Assembly (NCBI GenBank): GCA_044508215.1
Contig: JBIQID010000106.1
Span: forward strand, 1-11,025
Length of the DNA stretch: 11,025 nucleotides
Source of the DNA: JAEZFI01 sp044508215
GTDB taxonomy: Bacteria; Actinomycetota; Acidimicrobiia; Acidimicrobiales; Microtrichaceae
Reading direction: 5' to 3'
Shown: positions 1 to 9,188 of the stretch, one piece after another
How positions within the stretch are numbered: the stretch's first letter is position 1
Layout of the letters: each line of letters begins with the position of its first letter
The notes under the pieces: generated by a model
Told to the model about the DNA's origin: nothing
Databases searched by the model: none
Seen by the model: the letters and a program-made list of their open reading frames with translations, nothing else
Made by a program: the position numbers and the translations under genes

Positions 1-1
1 C

Positions 2-2197
<2,196 letters not shown>

Positions 2198-2206
2198 TCG
2201 ACGGCC

Positions 2207-3322
2207 GTGCAGGACTTCTCACCACAGCTCGCTGAACTGTCGCGGCGCCTCGGCGAGGCCCGGCAGTACCTCAGGATCGAGGAGGCGGCCGCCCGGCGCC
2301 CACAGCTCGAAACCGAGCTCGCGCGCCCCGACCTGTGGGACGACGCCGCCGTCGCGCAGCAGGTCCAGCGCGAGTTCGCAGCGGTCGACGGCGACCTGAA
2401 GCTCTTCGAAGAGCTCGAGAGCGGCATCGAGGACGCGGCGACCCTCCACGAGATGGCGCGGGAGGAGGGCGACGAGTCCCAGGAGCCCGAGATCCAAGAG
2501 GCCATCGACGCGATCAGCGCGCGGTTCGCCGACCTCGAGCTGCGTGCCCTCTTCACGGGGGAGTACGACGACGAGGACGCCCTCTGCGAGCTGAACTCGG
2601 GCGCCGGCGGCACGGATGCGCAGGACTGGACCGAGATGCTCCTGCGCATGTACACCCGCTGGGCCGAGGACAAGGGCCTCGAGGTGGAGCTCTCGGAGGT
2701 CTCGCCCGGCACCGAGGCCGGGCTCAGCTCGGCGACGTTCGTGGTGAAGGGCCGCCACGCCTACGGCTACCTGCGGAGCGAGCACGGGGTGCACCGCCTG
2801 GTGCGCATCTCGCCGTTCGACAACAACGCCCGCCGCCAGACGGCGTTCGCGTCGCTCAAGGTCACGCCGCTGATCGAGGACGTCGACTCCGAGATCGAGG
2901 TCGACGACAAGGACCTCCGGATCGACGTGTACCGGTCGTCCGGAGCCGGCGGCCAGCACGTGAACGTGACCGACTCGGCCGTGCGGATCACGCACCTCCC
3001 CACCGGCATCGTGGTGAGCTGCCAGAACGAGCGCAGCCAGCACCAGAACAAGGACCGGGCGATGACGCTCCTCAAGGCGAAGCTGCTCGAGGTGGAGCGG
3101 GAGAAGCACCGCGAGAAGCTGGCCTCGATCACCGGCGAGTCCAGGGCGGTGGACTTCGGCAGCCAGATCCGCAGCTACGTGCTGCAGCCGTACCAGCAGG
3201 TGAAGGACCTGCGGTCCGGTGTCGAGATCGGCAACGTCGAAGCGGTCCTCGACGGCGACCTCGACCGCCTGATGGAGGGCTACCTCCGCTGGGAGCACTC
3301 CTCCGAGAACACCCCCGCCTGA
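2207..3322 (+). CDS. prfB: Peptide chain release factor 2 (RF2)
   Basis: Class I release factor that reads UGA and UAA in the ribosomal A site and triggers hydrolysis of peptidyl-tRNA. The product is 371 residues, normal for RF2. The UGA-specific recognition tripeptide SPF is at residues 202-204. The catalytic GGQ is at 248-250 within RSSGAGGQHVN; Gln250 is the glutamine that PrmC methylates in the family. Ser244 occupies the position that is Thr246 in E. coli K-12 RF2. The N-terminal helical domain (about 1-110) carries the family motif ARPDLWDD. The start is GTG 9 nt after the secA stop, with no visible Shine-Dalgarno sequence, so reinitiation or coupling to secA is likely. The gene is one uninterrupted frame: where E. 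coli has the CUU-UGA autoregulatory +1 frameshift, this gene reads Y-L-R-I (TAC CTC AGG ATC, 2267-2278). It ends in TGA, its own cognate stop. Confidence 0.97.
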   Translation: MQDFSPQLAELSRRLGEARQYLRIEEAAARRPQLETELARPDLWDDAAVAQQVQREFAAVDGDLKLFEELESGIEDAATLHEMAREEGDESQEPEIQEAIDAISARFADLELRALFTGEYDDEDALCELNSGAGGTDAQDWTEMLLRMYTRWAEDKGLEVELSEVSPGTEAGLSSATFVVKGRHAYGYLRSEHGVHRLVRISPFDNNARRQTAFASLKVTPLIEDVDSEIEVDDKDLRIDVYRSSGAGGQHVNVTDSAVRITHLPTGIVVSCQNERSQHQNKDRAMTLLKAKLLEVEREKHREKLASITGESRAVDFGSQIRSYVLQPYQQVKDLRSGVEIGNVEAVLDGDLDRLMEGYLRWEHSSENTPA

Positions 3323-3379
3323 TCCCCCCGAGGGGCTCCTGTCACGGTGGGGTGCTGCGGGTTCGGGGGAGGCGTCCGG

Positions 3380-3385
3380 TAGTGT
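3380..3385 (+). promoter_or_regulatory. Putative -10 box (TAGTGT) for ftsEX
   Basis: TAGTGT fits the actinobacterial TANNNT -10 pattern and is the best candidate in the prfB-ftsE gap. Transcription would start near 3392, giving a leader of about 35 to 65 nt depending on which ftsE GTG is used. No convincing TTGACA-like -35 is seen 16-18 nt upstream. The surrounding GGTAGTGTCGAC resembles GGTAGGGTCCGAC before the lipoprotein gene at 10306. Prediction by eye only. Confidence 0.4.
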
Positions 3386-3455
3386 CGACCCGTCGCCTGC
3401 GACCCCCGCCGCTCGGCCGCCAACTGTGGCCGATCCAGCGCGACCCCCCACCGCC

Positions 3456-4133
<678 letters not shown>

Positions 4134-4135
4134 CG

Positions 4136-5029
4136 ATGGCAAGGATCGACTACCTGGCCCGGGAGACCGGGCAGAACCTCGTCCGCAACGCGATGCTCAC
4201 CATCGCGGCGATCCTCACGGTGGCGGTCTCCCTCGGGATGCTGTCCGCCGTGATGCTCCTGGGCTACGGCATCAACAACGCGTTCGCCCGGTGGAACGAC
4301 GACGTGTCGTTCATCGTCTATGCGAACGCCGAGGCCACCGAGGACCAGATCGAGTCCCTCCGCACGCAGCTGGAGGAGAACCCCCAGATCGACTCCGTGC
4401 GGTACCTCGACAAGGACGCCAGCTACGAGGAGTTCCAGCGGCTCTTCCCCGACGACCCGACGATCACCGACACGGTCACGAAGGAGCAGCTGCCCACGTC
4501 GTTCAGGGTGAAGCCGACCAACCCCGACGCAGATGTGGTGAAGGGCCTGGCCGACCAGTTCGAGGCGAAGCCGGGCGTCTACAAGGTCGACTTCGTCGCC
4601 GACGCGGTGCGGCTCGTGCAGAACGCCAGCGAGAAGCTCACGAACTTCGCCCTGATCGGAGCGATCGCGCTCCTGATCGCCTCGCTGCTCCTCATCTTCA
4701 ATGCGATCCAGACCGCTGTCTTCTCGCGGCGCCGTGAGATCGAGGTGATGAAGCTCGTCGGTGCCACCAACTGGTTCATCCGCATCCCGTTCGTCCTCGA
4801 GGGCCTCATCCAGGGCCTCACCGGCGCTGCGATCGCGTCGGTCATCGCGAAGGTCTTCGAGTGGGCGTGGTTCGACAGCTTCACCGGCCGCACCACCGAG
4901 ACGCTCTTCGACTCGATCCGCTGGACCGGTGGAGAGTTCCGCCTCACGGTGTTCCTAGTCTTCGCGATCGGCGCGCTGGTCGGTGGGATCGGTTCGGCCG
5001 CATCGGTGACCTGGTACCTCAGGGAGTAG
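4136..5029 (+). CDS. ftsX: Cell division permease-like protein FtsX
   Basis: Membrane partner of FtsE; it transmits the ATPase cycle to extracytoplasmic cell-wall hydrolases during division. 297 residues, the usual length for Gram-positive FtsX (about 297-300). Topology read from hydrophobicity: short cytoplasmic N-terminus, TM1 about 21-43, an external domain about 44-168 including FIVYANAEATEDQI, TM2 about 170-192, a positively charged cytoplasmic loop SRRREIEVMKLVGAT (197-211), which is the conserved coupling segment, TM3 about 217-240 and TM4 about 270-294, ending in WYLRE. The ATG lies 2 nt after the ftsE stop, and the pair clearly forms one unit. In mycobacteria the hydrolase partner is RipC and smpB follows ftsX. 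Neither a hydrolase gene nor smpB follows here. Next comes a likely separate transcript. Confidence 0.95.
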   Translation: MARIDYLARETGQNLVRNAMLTIAAILTVAVSLGMLSAVMLLGYGINNAFARWNDDVSFIVYANAEATEDQIESLRTQLEENPQIDSVRYLDKDASYEEFQRLFPDDPTITDTVTKEQLPTSFRVKPTNPDADVVKGLADQFEAKPGVYKVDFVADAVRLVQNASEKLTNFALIGAIALLIASLLLIFNAIQTAVFSRRREIEVMKLVGATNWFIRIPFVLEGLIQGLTGAAIASVIAKVFEWAWFDSFTGRTTETLFDSIRWTGGEFRLTVFLVFAIGALVGGIGSAASVTWYLRE

Positions 5030-5037
5030 ACGCTCCG

Positions 5038-5043
5038 TAGGAT
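5038..5043 (+). promoter_or_regulatory. Putative -10 box (TAGGAT) of a leaderless transcript
   Basis: TAGGAT ends 6 nt before the GTG at 5050. In actinobacteria the transcription start lies about 6-7 nt after the -10 hexamer, so the mRNA would begin at or within one base of the start codon. The absence of any Shine-Dalgarno sequence before this GTG agrees with leaderless translation. No good -35 is visible, since the upstream bases are the end of ftsX. Confidence 0.6.
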
Positions 5044-5049
5044 GCGGTC

Positions 5050-5916
5050 GTGGCCGAGGAAGAGACGATCACGACCGCAGTCGCCGACGGGGTGATGACC
5101 CTCACCCTCGACCGGCCGGACCGCCTGAACGCGTTCAACGTCCCGATGCTCCGCGAGATGGTCGCGGCGTTCGACCGTGCCGATGTCGACGACGACGTCC
5201 GGGTGGTCGTCGTCACCGGGTCCGGCCGGGCGTTCTGCGCCGGCGCCGACCTGTCCGCGGGCACCGAGACGTTCGACTACGAGTCGCAGGGGGCGACGCC
5301 CGGCACCTCGGGCGTGATCCGCGACGGCGGCGGCATCCTCACCCTCCGGATCTTCCGCAGCACCAAGCCGGTGATCGCGGCGATCAACGGGCCCGCCGTG
5401 GGCGTCGGCGCCACCATGTGCCTGCCGATGGACATCCGGCTGGCGTCGGAGACCGCGAAGTTCGGCTTCGTCTTCGCCGCCCGCGGGATCGTGCCAGAGG
5501 CGTGCTCCTCGTGGTTCCTCCCGCGGGTCGTCGGCATCTCCCGTGCTGCCGAGTGGTGCTACACGGCGCGCCTCGTCGACGCCGGGGAGGCACTCGACGC
5601 AGGGCTGGTCCGCAGCGTGCACCCGGCGGAGGAGCTGCTCGACGCCGCCTACGAGCTGGCCGGCCGCATCGTCTCCGACGCGGCGCCCGTCTCGGTGGCG
5701 CTGTCGCGGATGATGCTCTGGCGCATGTTGGGTGCCTCGCACCCGATGGAGGCACACCGCGTTGACTCGCGGGCCGTCAACTTCACCGGCCGCGCTCCCG
5801 ACGCCCGGGAGGGGATCACCGCGTTCTTCGAGAAGCGCGAGCCCAGTTGGACCATGCGGCCGAGCACCGACATGCCGGACTTCGTGCCGTGGTGGGACGA
5901 GCCGGGGTTCGAGTGA
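5050..5916 (+). CDS. Crotonase-family enoyl-CoA hydratase/isomerase, isomerase-like active site
   Basis: Acts on acyl-CoA thioesters in the cytoplasm, probably in fatty-acid or other acyl-CoA breakdown. 288 residues, the usual size. The crotonase fold is clear: LDRPDRLNAFN (20-30), the first oxyanion-hole segment GRAFCAGADL (59-68), the second in NGPAVGVGATM (113-123), then FGFVFAARGIVPEACSS (138-154), LPRVVG (157-162) and the C-terminal REGITAFFEKREP (253-265). By alignment from memory, the two catalytic glutamates of rat mitochondrial hydratase correspond here to Thr122 and Phe142. An acidic Glu150 stands in GIVPEA, where PaaG and yeast Eci1 carry their catalytic Asp or Glu. This favours an enoyl-CoA isomerase or a variant reaction over plain hydration. 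The GTG start is chosen because a -10 box places the transcript start there. Its TGA overlaps the next gene's GTG. Family certain; exact reaction not. Confidence 0.9.
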   Translation: MAEEETITTAVADGVMTLTLDRPDRLNAFNVPMLREMVAAFDRADVDDDVRVVVVTGSGRAFCAGADLSAGTETFDYESQGATPGTSGVIRDGGGILTLRIFRSTKPVIAAINGPAVGVGATMCLPMDIRLASETAKFGFVFAARGIVPEACSSWFLPRVVGISRAAEWCYTARLVDAGEALDAGLVRSVHPAEELLDAAYELAGRIVSDAAPVSVALSRMMLWRMLGASHPMEAHRVDSRAVNFTGRAPDAREGITAFFEKREPSWTMRPSTDMPDFVPWWDEPGFE

Positions 5917-7841
5917 CACGACGTCGAGGCGCGCTCGCCGCGCTCCCGCTCATCCTCCTGCTCGTCGGGCTCGTCGGCGGCGGTTCGGTCGCCGCCTCAC
6001 CGTCGACGGGCGCGGCGCCCACCGCAGCACCCGTCGCAGCACAGTTCGGCAGCGAAGGCATCCGGTCGTACGAGGTGGGCGTCACGATCAACTCGGACGG
6101 CTCGGTCGACGTCACCGAGCGCATCGCGTACGACTTCGGCAGCAACCGCCGTCGTGGGATCTTCCGGCGGATCCCTGTCCGCTACCCGTACGAGCAGCGG
6201 AACGAGGACGGCAGCCTCCAGGACGACGGGCGGCGCTGGCAGCGCCGGACGCCGATCAGCGGCTTCCGCGTGACCTCTCCGACCGCTCCCACCCAGGTCG
6301 AGCGGACCGACGAGGACGACTACGCCGTCTTCCGGATCGGCAACCCGAACCGCTTCATCACCGGGACGCACGACTACGAGCTCCGCTACCGGTTGGGCTC
6401 GGTCATGAACGGGTTCGACGAGCACGACGAGCTGTACCTCGACGTCATCGGCACCCAGTGGGACGTGCCGATCGAGTCCGTCACCGCCACCATCTCCGCC
6501 GACGGTGCCCCCGAGCGCGTGGCCTGCTACGCCGGGCCGGAGGGGTCGCGGCTCACCTGTGACCGCGCCGAGATCGTCGGCAACGAGGCCCAGTTCGCCC
6601 ACGCACGCCTCGCTCCCCGCGAAGGTCTGTCCGCGGTGGTGGCCCTGCCGAAGGGCGTCGTGGCGGAGCCCGAGCCCGACGTGGTCGAGCTGTGGTCCGT
6701 CCGCCACGCCTTCGATCCCGGCGCCCCGAAGGTGGCCACGGGCGGGGTCGTCCTCGCCGGCGGCCTCGCAGGGGTGGGCTGGCTGCTGTGGCGCAACGGG
6801 CGCGACCGGCGGTTCGCCGGCAGCGCCATCGACGCAGCCTTCGGCAACGAGACCGGCGAGGTCGAGCGCGTCCCGCTCCGCGAGCAGCAGGCCGCCCCGG
6901 TGGAGTTCGTCCCGCCGGACGGCATCCGTCCCGGCCACATGGGCACGCTCTGGGACGAGCACGCGCACCCCCTCGACGTCTCGGCGATGATCGTGGACCT
7001 CGCCGTCCGCGGCTACCTGCGGATCGACGAGCTCAGCCCTCCGAGCAAGTCCATCTTCGGCGAGCGGCCCGGCGACTACCGGTTCGTGAAGCTGCGGCCC
7101 GCCGACCAGGAGCTGCTGCGGGCGGAGCAGCTCCTGCTGGACGCGATCTTCCAGACCCGCGACGAGGTGCTGCTCTCCAACCTGCGCACCAAGTTCGCGT
7201 CTCGCCTGTCGCTGGTCCAGGGCGCCCTGTACGACGACACGGTGAAGGCCGGATGGTTCCCCACCCGCCCCGACCGGGTGCGCGCCCGCTGGCACGCCAT
7301 CGGGCTCGGCGTGACCATCCTCGGTGCCGGCCTCGCGGCGCTCATCATCTGGAAGACCTCGTGGGGGCTCGCCGCCCTGCCGCTGCCGGTCATCGGGCTC
7401 GTGCTGCTGGCGCTGGGGAGCAAGTTCCCGCACCGCACCGCGAAGGGCACGGCGATGCTCAGCCGGGTCCAGGGCTTCAAGGAGCTGTTCGACGTGGGGG
7501 AGGGGGAGCGCCAGCGCTGGCTCGAGGACAAGGGTGCGTTCAGCCGGTACCTGCCGTACGCGATCGTGTTCGGCTGTGCCGAGCGCTGGGCCGAGACCTT
7601 CGCCGAGCTGGGCGCGACGCCCGAGGAGATGGGCATCGGCGTCTGGTACACGAGCCCGTACCCCATCAACCCGTTCGCGTTCGGTTGGGTGGTCGGCTCG
7701 TTCTCCACGACGACCACCGGGTCGATCGCAGCGGCGGCGCAGCCCACCACGAGCGGCGGCGGCATCAGCGGCGGAAGCGGCTTCGGGGGAGGCGGGTTCT
7801 CCGGTGGCGGCTTCGGCGGAGGTGGCGGCGGCAGCTGGTAG
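5913..7841 (+). CDS. DUF2207 membrane protein with Gly-rich C-terminal tail
   Basis: Predicted exported and membrane-anchored protein of the DUF2207 family (E. coli YciQ-like); its biochemical role is not known. 642 residues from the GTG at 5913, which overlaps the upstream TGA as GTGA and yields a good signal peptide: MTRRR, a hydrophobic core about 7-24 (LAALPLILLLVGLVG) and AAS at 27-29. The extracellular DUF2207 domain (about 45-265) has the typical SVDVTERIAYDF and RRGIFRRIPVRYP motifs. TM segments lie at about 274-293, 463-481 and 484-502. A cytoplasmic region (about 295-460) sits between them. The C-terminal part holds the family sequence QGFKELF...YLPYAIVFG (about 520-554). The tail (614-642) is Gly/Ser-rich and ends GGGGGGSW, as often in this family. 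In-frame starts further upstream at 5847 would run through the hydratase gene and place the signal peptide internally. Coupled to the crotonase gene by overlap, though no functional link is known. Confidence 0.88.
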   Translation: MTRRRGALAALPLILLLVGLVGGGSVAASPSTGAAPTAAPVAAQFGSEGIRSYEVGVTINSDGSVDVTERIAYDFGSNRRRGIFRRIPVRYPYEQRNEDGSLQDDGRRWQRRTPISGFRVTSPTAPTQVERTDEDDYAVFRIGNPNRFITGTHDYELRYRLGSVMNGFDEHDELYLDVIGTQWDVPIESVTATISADGAPERVACYAGPEGSRLTCDRAEIVGNEAQFAHARLAPREGLSAVVALPKGVVAEPEPDVVELWSVRHAFDPGAPKVATGGVVLAGGLAGVGWLLWRNGRDRRFAGSAIDAAFGNETGEVERVPLREQQAAPVEFVPPDGIRPGHMGTLWDEHAHPLDVSAMIVDLAVRGYLRIDELSPPSKSIFGERPGDYRFVKLRPADQELLRAEQLLLDAIFQTRDEVLLSNLRTKFASRLSLVQGALYDDTVKAGWFPTRPDRVRARWHAIGLGVTILGAGLAALIIWKTSWGLAALPLPVIGLVLLALGSKFPHRTAKGTAMLSRVQGFKELFDVGEGERQRWLEDKGAFSRYLPYAIVFGCAERWAETFAELGATPEEMGIGVWYTSPYPINPFAFGWVVGSFSTTTTGSIAAAAQPTTSGGGISGGSGFGGGGFSGGGFGGGGGGSW

Positions 7842-7954
7842 CTGCCCGTTCGATCAGCCCCTGGAAGCGGCTTGCTCGCTCAGCGCTGCAGCACCGCCTG
7901 CGTCTGGATCATGCGGTCACGAGGTTCCGTCACGAGGTGCGGCGCGACGTGCGG
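7842..7954. other. Convergent intergenic region with short direct repeats
   Basis: A 113-bp gap between the DUF2207 gene (+) and the metallopeptidase gene (-). It contains two direct repeats of GTCACGAGGT (7916-7925 and 7929-7938, 13 nt apart). TGCGGTCAC also occurs at 7912-7920 and again at 7950-7958, the second copy overlapping the metallopeptidase stop. CAGCGCTG (7881-7888) is a small palindrome. No hairpin followed by a T tract is seen for either strand, so termination may be Rho-dependent. No small ORF with a credible start was found. Confidence 0.5.
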
Positions 7955-9088
7955 TCACCCGCTGCGGGGGACCGGGCGCAGCATCTCTCCTGCCGGCTGC
8001 GGCTGCTGCTTGCCCCGCGCTCCGACACCGGGCAGCGAGTAGGGATCGGCCTGGGTCACGTCGACCTGGTAGCCCATGTCCGCCAGCGAGACGATCGACA
8101 TGAGCGACAGCGGGTTGTCCCCGGCGCCGATGTAGCCGGTCATGATCTCGTTCGCGAAGACCGACTCCCGCCAGTGGGCGTCGGTGGTGCCGGGCACGCC
8201 GTTGTTCTCCACGGGCACGTTGCCGGTGCCGCCGAGCAGGGCGTAGGCGGAGGTGGCACGGGGACCGACGAAGCGCGGGTTGGAGGTCCCGGCCCCGACG
8301 AGCAGCGACCGTCCGTAGTCCCAGAGGGTGCCGATGCCGAGCACGTGACCCATCTCGTGGAGGATCACCGCGCCGAGCGTGCCGTCCTCGATCATGTCGT
8401 CGAGGTCGGCAGAGTCGAACTCCATCACGCCCCAACGGCTGAGCCGATCCGTGGTGCCCACCCAGCACGGGCCGGCCATCCCGAGCACCGCCCCCGGACC
8501 GTCGATCGGTCGGACGGCCACGTCGATGACCAGGTCGTCGACCGGCCCCGAGTACGCAGGTGCGCCCTCGAGGCAGTCACCTGCGGGGACGTCGAGGGAC
8601 ACGGCGGGCACGCCTCGGCTGAGGATGCTCTCCCAGCGGTCGACCGCGTCGTCGAACGCCTGCTGCACCTCGGGCTCGAGCGTCCCGAGGACCCGCAGCT
8701 CGATGTCGTACGCCTCGGTCGGACCGGCGACCACCGAGTAGGCGGTGGTCGAGGTCACGGTGTGCGTCCCATCGGAGACCTCGAGGATGGCGAGGTGGTC
8801 GCCGATGCCGATCTCCGCGTAGCGCGCGGAGTCGGTCTGGCAGTGGGGGATCGTGAGGTCCCAGGTGGTGTCGCCGTCCCAGTCGAGCCGGCAGGTGAGG
8901 TCGTCGCCGTTGGCGTCGCTCACCTTCCAGACGAACGGGACGAGCGCCGGGTCGGCGAACGGCCCAGAGGGTGCCGAGAACGACGACACGGTGGGCGGCA
9001 CGGGCCCCGTCGGCGCCGGGGTCGGCGGCGTGTAGCAGCCGCCGGCCGTCGTGAGCACCGCCAGCGCTGCCAGCACGACTCGCTTCAT
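7955..9088 (-). CDS. Putative lipoprotein metallopeptidase, leishmanolysin-like (M8) zinc domain
   Basis: Likely a secreted, lipid-anchored zinc endopeptidase. 377 residues from the ATG at 9086-9088, chosen because a strong Shine-Dalgarno sequence GGGAGGAA precedes it and a signal peptide follows (MKRVVLAALAVLTTAGGC; Cys18 is the likely lipidated residue, with a loose lipobox AGGC). An upstream in-frame ATG at 9244 would overlap the divergent gene and bury the signal peptide. After a Pro/Thr linker (19-33), residues 34-121 look like a PKD-like beta-sandwich (WKVSDANGDDLTC, LEVSDGTHTVTS; Cys66 and Cys83 may pair). The catalytic domain (about 126-345) contains HEMGHVLGIG (244-253), lacks the metzincin His three residues after the Gly, and instead has HWRESVFANEIMTGY (305-319). 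This matches the M8 arrangement of HEXXHXXG, a long insert, a third His (305) and a Met-turn (316). It ends NPLSLMSIVSLADMGYQVD, as in M8 enzymes. The C-terminal 30 residues are low-complexity. Substrate unknown. Confidence 0.85.
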   Translation of the reverse strand: MKRVVLAALAVLTTAGGCYTPPTPAPTGPVPPTVSSFSAPSGPFADPALVPFVWKVSDANGDDLTCRLDWDGDTTWDLTIPHCQTDSARYAEIGIGDHLAILEVSDGTHTVTSTTAYSVVAGPTEAYDIELRVLGTLEPEVQQAFDDAVDRWESILSRGVPAVSLDVPAGDCLEGAPAYSGPVDDLVIDVAVRPIDGPGAVLGMAGPCWVGTTDRLSRWGVMEFDSADLDDMIEDGTLGAVILHEMGHVLGIGTLWDYGRSLLVGAGTSNPRFVGPRATSAYALLGGTGNVPVENNGVPGTTDAHWRESVFANEIMTGYIGAGDNPLSLMSIVSLADMGYQVDVTQADPYSLPGVGARGKQQPQPAGEMLRPVPRSG

Positions 9089-9090
9089 CG

Positions 9091-9098
9091 TTCCTCCC
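9091..9098 (-). promoter_or_regulatory. Strong Shine-Dalgarno of the metallopeptidase lipoprotein gene
   Basis: GGGAGGAA on the - strand; the GGAGG core ends 4 nt before the ATG. It decides the start at 9088 over the upstream in-frame ATG at 9244. The leader CTGGCGGGAGGAACGATG is almost the same as that of the lipoprotein gene at 10306. Confidence 0.8.
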
Positions 9099-9128
9099 GC
9101 CAGATCGCCCGCCGTGAGTCTGCCGTCA

Positions 9129-9149
9129 CACTGGGCGCGTGCGCCAGTG
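9129..9149. promoter_or_regulatory. Palindrome in divergent intergenic region, possible operator
   Basis: CACTGG (9129-9134) and CCAGTG (9144-9149) form perfect 6-bp inverted arms around a 9-nt centre, with a bulged CGC/GCG extension inside. It lies between the start codons of two divergent genes (100 bp apart). It overlaps a weak - strand -10-like CAGTGT (9133-9128) and sits close to the -35 region of the + strand gene. It could be a binding site for a regulator of both genes. Chance occurrence in GC-rich DNA is possible. Confidence 0.3.
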
Positions 9150-9173
9150 GCAGTTCCACCCGGCGCCGTCTCG

Positions 9174-9179
9174 TACGCT
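9174..9179 (+). promoter_or_regulatory. Putative -10 box (TACGCT) for the acyltransferase-like gene
   Basis: TACGCT fits TANNNT and ends 9 nt before the ATG at 9189. The predicted transcript start (about 9186) would leave a leader of at most a few bases, effectively leaderless. There is no Shine-Dalgarno sequence before the ATG, which agrees. No clear -35 was seen. Confidence 0.45.
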
Positions 9180-9188
9180 CGGGCGTCG

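Noticed and set aside
3324..3336. C-rich/G-rich hairpin after prfB as a terminator
   Set aside because: The stem is only 4 bp (CCCC with GGGG around CGA) and no T tract follows; too weak to call an intrinsic terminator.
5847..5912. Longer N-terminus for the DUF2207 protein
   Set aside because: It would be translated inside the crotonase coding region and place the signal peptide internally; the GTG at 5913 gives a proper signal peptide and a GTGA overlap.
7912..7958. Short direct repeats as a possible CRISPR or attachment site
   Set aside because: Repeats are 9-10 bp, only two copies each, irregularly spaced, with no integrase or cas gene nearby; recorded only as part of the intergenic description.
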